Shown: positions 32,272-44,262 of the stretch, piece after piece
How positions within the stretch are numbered: the stretch's first letter is position 1
How the letters are laid out: each line of letters starts with the position of its first letter
Source: Linepithema humile
Taxonomy: Eukaryota; Arthropoda; Insecta; Hymenoptera; Formicidae
DNA: 64,000 nt
Reading direction: 5' to 3'
NCBI RefSeq assembly: GCF_040581485.1
Contig: NC_090135.1
Location: 1,653,001 to 1,717,000 of the forward strand
Position numbers and translations under genes: made by a program
The notes under the pieces: model-generated
What the model was told of the DNA's origin: nothing
Database searches by the model: none
The model's input: the letters and a program-made list of their open reading frames with translations, nothing else

Positions 32272-32797
32272 TTTTTTTTTTTTTTTTTTTTGTTTACGGA
32301 GATGAGAAAAATCTTCCAAAGACACCCTGGAGCCCGTACTCCAGGATAGTGCTGGATTCGACCGGGACTCGCATCAGGGATAACCCAGCAAAACCTTTAG
32401 GGCCATCCACCCCACGCCCAAACCAGAATTCGATATCCATGCGGGAGGATAATCGAATATTCGTGGAAGCGCAAAGAAGCAATGACTCCCAGCTCCACCA
32501 GATCCACGATGCTCATCCCGACCGCCTACCAGCTAAAAAACTCACCTCTCGCCCCTCTCGAGCCGCAAATAAGAAGAAAGGCGGAAAACTGACGGGAGCA
32601 TTACCTTACCTTTCTCCTTGGCCATGTCTTATAGGCCCTACCACAAATTTAAACGGGACATCTAAAGCTAACATCTAAAATAAAAATACATCTATTAAAT
32701 CTAATCTAACTTAAAAATATAAGACCATAACTATCAGTCAAAATAACCTAATCTAATAATAATAGTACATATACAATAAAAAGAGAGAAAAACAAGC
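32272..32797 (-). other. Poly(A) and 3' UTR of the SART-like element
   Basis: Twenty T residues (32272-32291), then ATCTTCCAAAGACAC and a hairpin CCTGGAG (32326-32332) with CTCCAGG (32339-32345), followed by AGTGCTGGATTCG. These flanks match the GC-rich family. Nothing coding is recognised up to the ORF2 stop at 32798. Confidence 0.7.
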
Positions 32798-34942
32798 TTA
32801 TTCCGAAGAGGAAATTAAGTTGCCCATCGCTCTTTCCCTGTCTAGGGCCTGACGTTCACGCTCGTCTGCCTCCTTCCTAGACATAACTATGTTACAGTAT
32901 TTGGAAAAAGCTTTCCACTTCTCTGCATCTTCCAAAATAGCCGATACAATAGAGGGCAGATCCAATCTGTCACCTATCAGCTCTTTTAATACGTTTCGCT
33001 CTTCGTTCCAAGTATCGCAAAATTCAAGCGTATGCTGCGCGCTGTCATTAGTTGAGAAGCATTGCAGACATAGTGGCGTTTCCATCTTGTTTATTCTACA
33101 TAGGTATTTGTTTAGACAGCCATGATTCGTGAGAATTTGAGCTACATGAAAGTTGACCCAGCCATGTTTCCTAGTAATCCAGTTGAAAAGAACCGGTCTT
33201 ATCGCTTCACGAATCCGCAAACCCGGCTGATTAATACTCATTTCCTCAATATCTTGTTTCCAATCATGTATTACATTAGTTTTAGCATTAAAATGCAACA
33301 TTTCCCTAGATCTGGGGGAGATATCTTCCCCTTCCATCCTGGCCCTACGCAATCTCTCAAAAACTATCGCCAGCCTATTGGCGGTGTACTCAATAGGCGG
33401 AGTACCCGACAGAATCATGGCCGCCGTATACGACACCGTACGGTATGTGCAACACACTCTTTGAGTAATCCTCCGCATAACTCTCTCTATCAGGGACCTC
33501 GCGATACGATTTTCTCTGAAAGAAGCGTACCACACAGGTGCACCGTACAAAATAATAGAAAGAACGACATTCAAATATAATCTTCGCTTCTTTTCTCCCG
33601 GACCTCGACAGTTCGGCATTATTCTCCATAACACCCTTACCGTTTTATCTACTTTCAATGAAATTTGACGGAAGTGGTGCGTAAAGCTCCAATCACTGTC
33701 AAGAAAAATCCCCAGATATTTTAGATTACTAGATATAACTATATCTCTGTCCTTAATAAATAAACGAGAATTACGCCCAAGCACCGAGGCCGGGAAGGCC
33801 ATTGCCTCCGTTTTATGTGGAGAAATTTCCAGCCCCATTCTTTCTAGTTCTCTAATAATTAAACTAGCTGCTAGCATTGCCTTATCTCTAGTTTCCTCGT
33901 AATTTCCGCCAGAGACCAACAAGATGGTATCATCCGCATAGCCCAATGTCGAACAACCCTCCGGAAGAACCAAGGTAAGTATCCTGTTATAACCGATGTT
34001 CCACAGAGTCGGCCCAAGGACCGATCCCTGTGGAACCCCGCAAGTCATTTGTCTCATTCTAATTATACCATTACAATCCGTGAACAAAAGGGCCCTCTCC
34101 GACAGGTATGCCGACACCACCCTACACAGATACTCAGGGAATTCCATGGAGGACATGGCTCCCCTGATAACTCCCCAAGGAAGAGAGTTAAACGCATTCT
34201 TTATGTCGAAACTCACACAAACAACTATTCTCCCTTCATCTAACTCGTTTCGTACTATTTCACGAAGACTGAGAATGGCATCCATAGTCGAGCGTCCCCT
34301 TCTAAAACCAAATTGATTATTAGAAAGGGCGCCCGAAGACTCTAAATGCTCGTGTATTCTCGTTACTATTATACGCTCAAATAGCTTGGCTGCTTCGTCC
34401 AGTAAGCAAATCGGACGATATATGCCAGGATCTGATATTATACCATCTTTTTTCTTTAAAAGAACTAACTTGGCCACTTTCTACGACTTAGGAAAGGTGC
34501 CCTCCCTAAAACACGCGTTAAAACAGTCAAGCCACGCCTCCATGAAACTCCCCAGACTGCCGGTAAGTATGCCTCCCGCGACCCCATCTGGGCCCGGTGC
34601 TTTCTTACAGCCGCATATCTTTTTTGCAGCTTCCCTGATCTCTCCATCGGTAACTTTGAGACCATCAGTCCACAGCGGGGGACTCGCATAACCTATATCC
34701 AAGTAATCTCCCCTCTCTGGAAAAAGAACTCTTACAATTCTCTCTACAATATCATACGAAAGAGTCTCAGTAACAGTATGCGCCGCTGGTCTTAACTTTT
34801 TGAATATAATTTTATAAGGGAGGCCCCATGGGTCCTTGTCAAGGTCTGCCAAGAGCTCGTCCCATGCCCTCAATTTAGCCTTTTTAATAGATGTTCTATA
34901 TTCCCAGAGAGAGACCCTATACTCTCTATACCTGACCATCAC

Positions 34943-34945
34943 TAA
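34943..34945 (+). repeat. Target duplication TAA of the MITE, left
   Basis: TAA, repeated at 35504-35506. Confidence 0.7.
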
Positions 34946-35503
34946 GGGTGTTTACGATAATTCAAGTTTGAGTTAGTTTCACTAGGACCGAAAAATAAGA
35001 TAGACATAACCATCTAGAACCTTTATGATTTATGACAACTCGACGCTGTCTTGTATTGCTTGAGTTAAATTCATTGAATTTGTTGAGTTTATTGAGCAAA
35101 TTTTATTGTAATAGAAAAATGTCATTTATTATTATTATTAATTATATTATTATTATAAAATTATATTATATTTATATCATTATTATATTATATTATTATA
35201 TTATATTATATGTTATTATATTATATTATATTATTATTATATTAATTATATTATTATTAATTTATTAAAGAGGTATACCAACAAACATACCAACATTATT
35301 TGTTTCTTTCATAGACTGATTTGCAGTTGACATTTTTCTATTACAATAAAATTTGCTCAATAAACTCAATAAATTCAATGAATTTAACTCAAGCGATACA
35401 AGACAGCGTTGAGTTGTCATGAATCATAAAGGTTCTAGGTTATGTCTATCTCATTTTTTGGTCCTAGTGAAACTAACTCGAACTTGAATTATCGTAAACA
35501 CCC
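34946..35503. mobile_element. 558-bp foldback MITE, PIF/Harbinger-like
   Basis: Terminal inverted repeats of about 170-180 bases, beginning GGGTGTTTACGATAATTCAAG, face each other around an ATT-rich centre (35123-35318). The TAA flanks give the TWA-type 3-bp duplication typical of PIF/Harbinger elements. It has no coding capacity and interrupts the linker between endonuclease and RT of the SART-like ORF2. Its ends do not match the Harbinger at 41790, so that element is not an obvious source. Confidence 0.85.
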
Positions 35504-36455
35504 TAAATCTATATTTTGTTTTTTCTTTGCTTTAGAGAGAGCCCTTCGCGCAAGAACTACAACTCCTCTTTGAGTTGCCAATTCCTCGTTCCACCAATAT
35601 GTCGAATTTCTAGAGCACCCGCTATTCCTTGGTGAGGAAAAGTCACAGATTTCACGTAGTGATTTATTAATCCATTTCACTAAGCTTTCAGAAGAATTCA
35701 TGTTTGTTTTACAAAATCCCCAAGCTTTACAAATGGATGCCGTTTTCAACGCTTCGGGATTCATTTTACGAAAATTCCATTTTGGAAAACTGCTCAATAG
35801 ACAAAGACCTCTCTCTCGCAGTACCAGATTTTATCTCTATATAGATAAGTCTATGGTCAGATAAAGAGGGCGTATCTATCTCAACTGTACAACTTAAAAC
35901 TAGATTATTCGCTTTATAATTACATATGACCAAATCAACGACAGAATTTCCCGTGAGTCTCACACAAGTTGGAATAAATTTATCATTTAAAACTATCAAA
36001 TCCATGTGATCTATCCAATCTTTAAATCTTCTACCTCTTAAGTTAACATTACCTTTATCCCAACTCGAGTGTCGCGCATTAAAATTCCTTAGTAATAGTA
36101 TAGGGGAATTTCTATATTTCATTATAATTAATTCAATATCGTCAAGAAAAGTATTAAAGACTAGAGACGAAACATTCGGTGATATGTAACAACTGAATAT
36201 TATTATGTTGTTCCATTGAACGACACAAAAACCTCTACCTTTCTCCAATCTTATCATCGGCGAAAATCTGTCCCTGATTCTACGCCACCAGATGGCGGCC
36301 TTCGGCGGTACATTAAACTCGCTCACCCACCTTTTATTTTCAGGCACAGTGTTTGGTTCGCTAATGACAGCCAGGCCCGCATTCCTTTCATTCATTAGCT
36401 GCTCCAAATTATCCTGCGCCTGTCTAGATAAGTTAATATTGCCTTGTATAATTAA

Positions 36456-36460
36456 CATTA
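36456..36460 (-). promoter_or_regulatory. TAATG stop-start junction of ORF1 and ORF2
   Basis: On the minus strand the ORF1 stop TAA (36460-36458) shares its last A with the ORF2 start ATG (36458-36456). In SART1 a UAAUG overlap drives termination-reinitiation of ORF2 translation; the same use is inferred here. Confidence 0.75.
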
Positions 36461-38997
36461 TATTGCAGGTTCTTTACAATCCATATCCGCAACAGGTGAT
36501 CCCGCCACGTCCTGAGGTCTCCGAAACTCAGCGTCATCCTTGGAGATGGAAGGGTAAGGAATTTTATCAACATTATTTCCTTTATTATTTACATTACTTA
36601 TAACCTCCAATTTTTTAGGAGGCACCGGTTTACAGTTAAAACTGCCAACCAGATGATCAGAACTCAAGCCTCTGTCTCTACAAACAGGACACACAACTTT
36701 GTTTTTGCATTTCTGCGCCTTATGGTCGGTCTGCCCACATTTGTAACAGCAGAACCTTCTTATTACAGAGCTGGGGCATCTTTGCACCGTGTGGCCGACA
36801 GCGAGACACCTGAAGCACTGCATCGGCCTTGATTTTAAGGCCTCCACCTTGATCGTAGACCATCCAATAGTGAGCTTGCCTTTTTCTAATATCTTGACAG
36901 CCGCTACGATCGGACACTGGAGAAACACTACCCCCATGCCACCACGTACATACCTAATTGTACTACAACTAACGTCCAGTACACTGCAGGTACCAATTTT
37001 CACGATAGTTTCTTTAATTTCATTCGTAGAAATTGAATCGTCAATCCCGGAAAGTCTAAGCTGTGCTTTTTTCATAGGTTTACGAAGATTAACCCCATTA
37101 ACGCCGAAAAACAATTCCCTCAATTTATTATACAGCTTGTCAGCCTTTAAGTCCGATTCATCTCCCGGGATCTCAATCAAGACACCCCCATTTGCAGCGT
37201 GCTTAATACTAGTTCCCTCAATACCTAATTCAGTTAACGAGATCTTTTCCCGTGCCAAGCTCAATACTTCCGAGTAGGATAACTCACATTCTTCCAAGAA
37301 AATGGACACAGCCGCGGTATTGAGTACCTTTTTCTTAAGATTAGATAAAGCTTCTTTATTAGAAATATTAAATTTAGCATTAACCTTTGTATTCGAAGAT
37401 CCAGCCAAAGCTATCTTTTTGGGGGTGGATTCCTTTACCGCCACCCTTTCCATTTTATCTCTTTTCCCACCCTTACCAACTGTAATCCATTCATTATTAT
37501 TGTTATTAACTTTATTTAAATTAGGAATATTATGCAATTCCCCCTTACTACCACTGATATTATAATTAGATGAGTCTACTATTTCACTGTCTCTATCAAT
37601 ATTTTGAGAGAAGTTAATAATTTTCTTTTTTCTTTTTTCAGGATTATCGAACGAATTTGCAGAGTCTCCACTACGTTCCGATTGAGCCAAGTCTTTACGT
37701 TTATTTTTCTTTCTTTTCCCTTTTTTAAGAACCGAAGCATAGTCCGTACGTTTTAAAAACAGATCAGATTTGGAAAGAATTGAATCTTCCTGATTGACAC
37801 TAACCTTGTTTAGCAACGTACCTTTTTTCTTTTTGTTGTTATCCTCCCTTATGTCCTTTTTAAGATTCCCCTGTTCACTTGCGCCAAACAGGGTTTCCCT
37901 GGTCTGTCTGGTCTCCTGGATGAGTTGGGTCATTCCATCTCCAAGTCTATCCAAAGAGCGAACGATGGCCAGATCCAAATTCACCCTATTATGGAACTCA
38001 GGTCGCACTAAGGTATCACCCACTCTTTTATCTAACACAATATTACTATTAGCATTTTTATTTCTTAATGAAATTCCTTCTTGTTCATTAACAGGGATTG
38101 AAGACTTTCTATCAACCTGCATATTGTCCACAACATTAAGATCCAGGATTTCAGGTAATTCACTGTCACTATTTTTATCATATGCGTCTTTTATTTGTTC
38201 TCTTCTTTTTGTCTCTTTCAGTTCAACTTCCAGAGAATCTGCTTTGGATTTACTATCCATTGCTATTTTCTCCATTTCGTGAAAACGGGATTTCCAATAA
38301 TCTGGATTCTCTTTTGAGGTCGCTTTATTCGTTAGGAGGGAGCTAGCTCTTTTAATAACCTCCAGAAACACCTTAATTTGACCACTGAAGGATCCTTTGA
38401 TGTTTGTGGATCTCCTTCTAATAGATTCGATCTCCTTGACCATATCTTTTATTTTCAGGTTGATCTGAACAGCGTGCTCTAATTCCAGGCCCGCCATTCC
38501 TCATCAACTCGTTTTCTATTGTTGTAAGAAAAGCGAGTTCCAAATTTGTCATTGTCCAATTCTTCTTCCGGGGGAGAACCTCTCTTTTTCCTCTTTCTTC
38601 CACCGATTAATGTCTTTTTATTCTTTTCTAGAACACTAGATGACCCGGACTGCAAGGCTCCGTCAGAGTCAGAGTAATCCGCCCGACAGAACCAGGAGGT
38701 ATTAAGTGCAGGAGACACAGGACGGGACATCTCCATATCCTCCACGACCACAGGATCGTCATCGCTCTCCAAACGGGACTCCGAGTCAGTCCTCCCTTTC
38801 GCAGGCAAAACCGTGAAGGCCTTGTCTACTTTCACATTACTGGCGATAGCACTTCGACTCCCCACGCTCGCCATAGACGTGGAGGCCAGCCCTTCGCATG
38901 CTAACGATCCGTGGAGTACAGGGACAATATCCTCCACGTACCGTTTCCCGGTATCCGATTCCGGGACGTTTATTTCTTTATCTAAGCTCATGTCCAT
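36458..38997 (-). pseudogene. ORF1: Gag-like protein of the SART-like element (one frameshift)
   Basis: The start is set at the ATG at 38995-38997 (MDMSLDKEIN), supported by the matching start at 73 in the other copy. The first about 165 residues are acidic and serine-rich and end in a basic KRKKRG stretch. A one-base shift near 38497 connects to a 679-codon frame with a coiled coil (KIKDMVKEIESIRRRS onward), a long lysine and asparagine-rich linker, a conserved segment with LEIPGDESDLKADKL-like content and LRLSGIDDS, and knuckles CFRCLAVGHTVQRC, CCYKCGQTDHKAQKC and CPVC...H...C near residues 558-625 of that frame. It ends at the TAATG junction. Apart from the single shift it looks intact. 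Confidence 0.8.
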
Positions 38998-41789
38998 AAG
39001 TATTGCTTGGTTTATTTGACAAGAGTATCCTTCTCTTGTGGAACACAAATTAAATGTTTAAACTCTCCCTGGTGTAAAATGTCCCAATCTGTAGATATTT
39101 GAGATGACACCATGAGTAGAGTAATATTCAGATTAATAACCATTTCAAGATCATTACCACATTTCATAGTTAATTTAATCAGCAAACAATCAAACATCTG
39201 TAATGTTCATTCACTAATTCAATTATTGTCTATAATATACAGACACTAATATCTTTATTTATTTTAGGTTATCCAAAGAATTCTCTGAAAGAACATATAA
39301 TAAAGAGAAAGAAGAGAAGAGATCCCTCTTACAGTCAATCAAAATCTCAACATTTATATTTATTTATTATCAAAGTCAATATAATCTTTAATCAAACTTG
39401 TGTATATATAAGCAACTTTATTAAACTTATTAACACAATCTCTCAATCATGTTTAATTTCCATAGCTCGCACGTAAAATCATCGATATTCTCGATGATAA
39501 TTGTAACACAAAGTTTCTCTATAAAGTAAACACAGAATGTTCAATTCTATAACTAAATCATTAACACAACATTCAGAGATCTTAGGTAAGAACATAAATA
39601 CAAAATATCCTCCAATCATCAATTTCAGGTCATAAAATCAATGTATAGTTCCATAAAATCAGCATAATATTTCAGGGAAAAGTCCAAGTCTATTTCTATT
39701 CTATTTATTTAATTCAAGTATACCCAATTTATTAGCTCTGTTTTATATCCATATTCAACCTTAATCATACAGTAATATATATATAGATACACTATTTAAT
39801 AAGTAAATTATGCAACAATAACCACCTCCACATTTACAGGTAAGTAACAACCATACACATATACATTGCAGTTCCTTAGACTTAATAAGCCTATCTTTCA
39901 ATTCAACATAAATCTTATCAATACTATCACTAATCCAAAAATAATCAATAAACCTTAACTATAATGTCAATTAATTAACAATTTATTTATTCATAAATGA
40001 TAAATTAAGATCTATCTCACTAATTACTATATCAACGAAATCAAAACAATTAATGTATCTAATTCACTTATTTAACACCTTATTAAACTATTTCATTCTT
40101 GCTAATGTTACACAACAGAGAAATTCAATTTGAAGTATTATTATTATTATAATAATAATCTTAATATTACCACTTGTAAAAGCCTATCGATAAAGAAACA
40201 ACAATTCAGAGTGTAATACATATAACGATCCACATCCAGCAGAAAACCATCATTTACACCATATCCATTATTCTAGTTCTTTATTCCAGCGACATTTCAG
40301 TCAGCCAGACACATAACATCAAATCGCTATATGCATAATTCCAGATCCATTTTCCATTATGGTAGTATCCATTTAACGTAAATCCATCCAACATATAGGA
40401 ATATTATGCAGGTTTCCCATGCAACAGTGTTCACAATAGGTTAGCCTGCAAAAAACCAGAGTTAATGATCCATATACACAATAATCACTGTTAAAAACAA
40501 AGTCAATCGAAATATTGCAGAATGATTAATAATCAGTAAATAATCCAAGTTTTGACACAAATATAAGTAACATAACCATTCCATGCAGTTGACACATTGC
40601 ACTCATGGTGAGCCATAAATATGCAACCACATAGATGGGCAGTCTCAATGATCCCCATACAAAAGTTACTAGATTATGCAGTTTAAATTAAACGATAATA
40701 ATTCATATAATTAATAGTTCAGAAACTGTGCTATATACACAGATGTACTATAACCTCTAAATAGAAACTCTTGTATTATATATGAAATTAAAATTGCAAA
40801 ATTAAAGATCTACACAGAGTACCTATAGAATCAATTTCACAATAATTCACAGAAGAGTTCAACAAAGTCCTTTACACAATTAATAGTCATAGAATTCAAT
40901 TGCAAATACAATTGCAAATCAATCACTATTTTAACATTATACTTAGCAAATACAGTTATAGTGAGGATTTTATCAAAATAAGATTCAATAGTTAACGAGA
41001 ATCACTAGCTATTTCCTCAAAATTATTCAATGTTGTTCCACCATTGTTTATAGATTTTAACTATCTGTACTGTGTGCACAGGTGCACTATAACCTCAAAA
41101 TCGAACATGTATTATATATGAAGTTGGAATTTTTAAGAGTCTACATAGCGTACTAATAAAATTAACTTCATGATAATTCACAGAACCTTCCGTAGAATTC
41201 TTTATATAACAATCAATCATAAAGTTGAGTTGCAAATAGTATTGCTAAACAGTCACTAAATTCACACTACATTACACCTAAGCAATAAGCATAGAAGTAA
41301 GTTTATCCCGACAGATTTCAATATTTAATGTAAAATACTATTGTTCACTCAAGGATATTAACATTATTCCATTGTTGTTTAAACATGTACAACGGTTGTC
41401 CGGTATAAAAGGGTTAAACACCACTGACTAGAATACACCTCTTATAAAGTTGACCATAGGTGATTCAACAGTCTAGAGAAGCGACTATGGTGTCTCATAC
41501 CCCGTCACTCGCAACACACAGATCAAATAAATCACTTTCAAAGAATAAATATGTTAATTGTAGCAATTTTATGTGCCACCCGTCTCTTCAGGGTGCGATC
41601 GCGCATGCGCTGGAGTTATCCACGCACATCTCTTTTAACACAATTTATAATAAAACAGTACACATGTATAAACAATTTAATACACAGTTGACCGAGAACA
41701 TTCTCGATAGAGCAAATAATTAGAAATAATTCATTCCAAGAAGTGTATATACTAAGCCTGTACGGCACAAGGCATCTTAACCTCACTTT
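38998..41789 (-). other. AT-rich leader (5' UTR) of the SART-like element, proximal part
   Basis: About 2.8 kb without genes. Two diverged tandem units of about 335 bases lie at 40733-41067 and 41068-41400; both contain TGCACTATAACCTC-like, TTGTATTATATATGAA and ATAATTCACAGAA motifs in the same order. The leader is interrupted at 41790 by a Harbinger transposon and resumes at 54460. Confidence 0.55.
40733..41400. repeat. Two diverged tandem repeats of about 335 bp in the leader
   Basis: Matching anchors, unit 1 then unit 2: ATGTACTATAACCTC and GGTGCACTATAACCTC; TGTATTATATATGAA in both; ACACAGAGTACC and ACATAGCGTACT; ATAATTCACAGAA in both; ATTCAATGTTGTTCCACCAT and ATTATTCCATTG. Spacing between matching anchors is about 335 bases. 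Confidence 0.65.
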
Positions 41790-41989
41790 CGGTGCTTTCC
41801 ATCTACAGCAGAAATAGTGACACAGTGTTACACAGTGTCGTATAGTGTCATGGTGCTTGTTGGAACGCAATCGATGCAGCTGAGACGCCATATTAACTAG
41901 GCCTGCAAGGTTATGAACGACAATATTTAAGTGTATTACAAATTTTAAGGTATGTAAATATTCAATTCAATATTTCATATTCATTACAG

Positions 41990-43417
41990 ATGTGGAAACA
42001 AAAGGTCGTATTTTGTTTAACAGAAACGTTATCGATACATAACAATGACTCCAGTTCTACTAGTGACAGTTCTTATTATGATGTGGACAGCACTACAACA
42101 AACGACAGTTTTTTATATAGCGAAAATGATAGCAATGCATTGTACTTTCCATTAATGCAATATTTATCATGTGGACATAAACGGCATTACGTGGAAAATT
42201 ATCTACAGCTTGTGGAATCTTGGACAGAGTATGAATTTAAAGAGCACTTGCAACTATCGCGACAAACAGCACTTCAACTTATAGGTAATTAGTTGTATAT
42301 AAATAATAGTAATGAATTATCTGTAACTACATTTATATAATGTTGCAATGTCGACAAAGATCACTTTTCATTTGCGTGCATTTAAACTGGATGGACTCAC
42401 TCATTCAACTATATCCTTGACAATAAAAAAATATATTTCTTTGATATAATATACTTATATGAAGCTTGTAAATATAATACATATATACATATTATTGTTA
42501 CAGATGAATATGAAACATCTGAATTTATGCCAAATCATTTGTATGGGATCAGACCGATCTCAGGACGGCTGAGCATATATATATTGTTATGGTTTATGGC
42601 TAATACGGAGCTGCTGAGAACAATATCGGATCGCTTCAACGTTTCTATTTCGTCTGTTTTCCGAATTATACGTCGCTTAATTGCTTGGTTATTAACTAAA
42701 ACAGATGAAATTATTACATGGCCGCAACATGAAAAGGTTTTAGCAGTGTGCGAAGGGTTTTTTTCAAAAAGAAGGATTCCACAAGTGTTAGGAGCAATTA
42801 ATTGTACACACATTCGCATTGAAAAGCCTTCGACAAGTGAACAATTATATTGTAATCGCAAAAAATTTTTCTCTATTCATCTACAAGCGATTGTTGATTC
42901 GAATATGCGATTTACAAACGTCTACATTGGTGAACCAGGTTCATTGCATGATGCTCGAATATTGAGGAGGTCACTTATATACGAAAGAGCAAACGAAGAG
43001 AAAGAAACGGTTTTTCCTAATGATACTTTTTTACTTGGCGATTCTGCATATCCGTCACTACCGTGGCTTGTTCCACCATTTCGCGATAATGGCCATTTAA
43101 CGCCACAACAAATCGAATTTAATTTTATACATTCATTTACCCGAATGGTAGTCGAAAGAACATTCGGCTTCTTAAAAGGACGGTTTCGTCGGATCAAATT
43201 TTTTACAGAATATAGAAATATGCAATTTATTACAGATACCGTAACAGCGGCATGTATTCTACATAATTATTGTATTAGTGTAAATGACGATTTTGAAGTA
43301 AATGAAGAAAAAAGAAATGAAGACAATGATGACATATCTCCCAATGATTTTAATAATGAAAATATCGCAGGTGAAGATCGTAGGATGAAATTGTTCAGAC
43401 AATTATTTTCTGAGTAA
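41990..43417 (+). CDS. PIF/Harbinger DDE transposase, two exons, about 402 aa
   Basis: Exon 1 is 41990-42284 and exon 2 is 42504-43417. The donor is G|GTAATT at 42285 and the acceptor TTGTTACAG ends at 42503; the phase joins cleanly (codon GAT across the junction). The protein has an acidic N-terminus, a helix-turn-helix-like region (ISDRFNVSISSVFRIIRRL), and the DDE_Tnp_4 core. The core includes VLGAINCTHIRI, GEPGSLHDARILRRS, FLLGDSAYPSLPWLVPPF and RMVVERTFGFLKGRFRRI. The first motif is normally GAID; here the catalytic aspartate is asparagine (codon AAT at 42800-42802), so the enzyme is probably inactive. The reading frame is otherwise open to an acidic tail. The function, cutting and joining element ends, is known for the family. 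Confidence 0.85.
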
Positions 43418-43444
43418 AATAATGCGTATCTTTATATATTATAT
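43418..43444 (+). other. Transposon 3' flank up to the LTR
   Basis: Ends in ATAT (43441-43444), repeated after the right LTR at 51649-51652: a 4-bp target duplication for the Gypsy-type element. Confidence 0.7.
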
Positions 43445-43896
43445 TGTTGTGTGTCGTAACACAACGTGTCGCTATAAGGTTAATTAAGTTAAATACCAAA
43501 ATAAAAATACTAAGAAAGAATTATTTAGCAAATAAAGAATAACGATGAGGCTGCAGAGAAACAACCTCGGATTCAAGGTGACACGAATCAGCAATCCGAG
43601 AAATATCAACAATAACATATCAATAATATTACAAAACTCTTGATTGCCGATTCGTATAAATACAGTCGCGCGCAAGCAGCGACGGATTCAGTTTACGATA
43701 CGCGAATACACCGGCTCGTTTCCCCGTGTCCGTACACGGCTCACGAAAATCTAACACCGTCCTGGCGGTTTGTGAGTGATTAAATAAATTGTTCGAGGCA
43801 AGGTTTGCGTCCAGTTATTCCACACCTCTAAGCAGTACGTCCCGTTCCCCAAGCGGATCTCGAACTTACGGTTGCGATCGGAAAGACAACGCAACA
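43445..43896 (+). repeat. Left LTR
   Basis: 452 bp with TG...CA ends. It has a TATA box TATAAATA at 43655-43662 and AATAAA at 43783-43788, so U3, R and U5 can be placed. Confidence 0.9.
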
Positions 43897-43902
43897 TAAA
43901 TT

Positions 43903-43918
43903 TGGTGGCAGCGGTGGG
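43903..43918 (+). other. Candidate primer-binding site and leader
   Basis: TGGTGGCAGCGGTGGG begins 6 bases after the LTR. TGG is the complement of the tRNA CCA end. The tRNA species was not identified. The leader runs to 44262; a short frame at 43970-44224 in it is probably not a gene. Confidence 0.55.
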
Positions 43919-44262
43919 ATCCGCAATTACCGAAGTTCATTCTGGACACCCGATGATCGGATATCGGCAGTGGTAACAGAGGGACCACTGAGAGAATCTA
44001 TCACCTGGAGCTACAAAAGTGAGGTGAGAAGGCAGTGTGGAAAATCGCCTGGATTCACAAGGCGACGACAGTCCGGGCAACAAAGCGGCGGAAAGGTGCC
44101 TGGCGGAGCAACGACCAAGCTGAGTCAGCGTAACCCGAGAGGACGACGACAGGCAAGGATCGCGACCTACCTCAACAACGGATCAGCTAACCAGCAGCGT
44201 GCATCATGCGAGCGAGCGGCCTAATGTAAGTCAATAATAAGAAATAATATTAGGAAAAGCGA

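Larger units (their letters stand above)
32798..36458 (-). pseudogene. ORF2: endonuclease-reverse transcriptase of the SART-like element (broken)
   Basis: ATG at 36456-36458 overlaps the ORF1 stop. The endonuclease (36458-35766) keeps SLSDHRLIYIE, but the catalytic GDFN motif reads RNFN (near 36084-36095). A one-base shift near 35780-35795 leads to the linker frame (to 35507), which is cut by the MITE at 34946-35503. The frame resumes at 34942, reaches a TAG at 34481-34483 in place of a probable TGG, then continues in the same frame to 32798. RT motifs: YRPICLLDEAAKLFERII, FGFRRGRSTMDAI, FDIKNAFNSLPW, CGVPQGSVLGPTLWN and GYADDTILL. A C-terminal CLQC...H...C motif follows. Domains are those of R1-clade ORF2. 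Inactive in this copy. Confidence 0.85.

Noticed and set aside
34946..41790. The 558-bp MITE as an internal deletion of the Harbinger at 41790
   Set aside because: Their terminal sequences (GGGTGTTTACG and CGGTGCTTTCC) do not match.
43484..43675. 63-codon minus frame, repeated exactly at 51236-51427
   Set aside because: It lies entirely within the LTRs; its repetition reflects LTR identity, not two genes.
43970..44224. 84-codon plus frame before gag
   Set aside because: It is in the retroelement leader, has no family features and precedes the long gag-pol frame; it was not kept as a gene.
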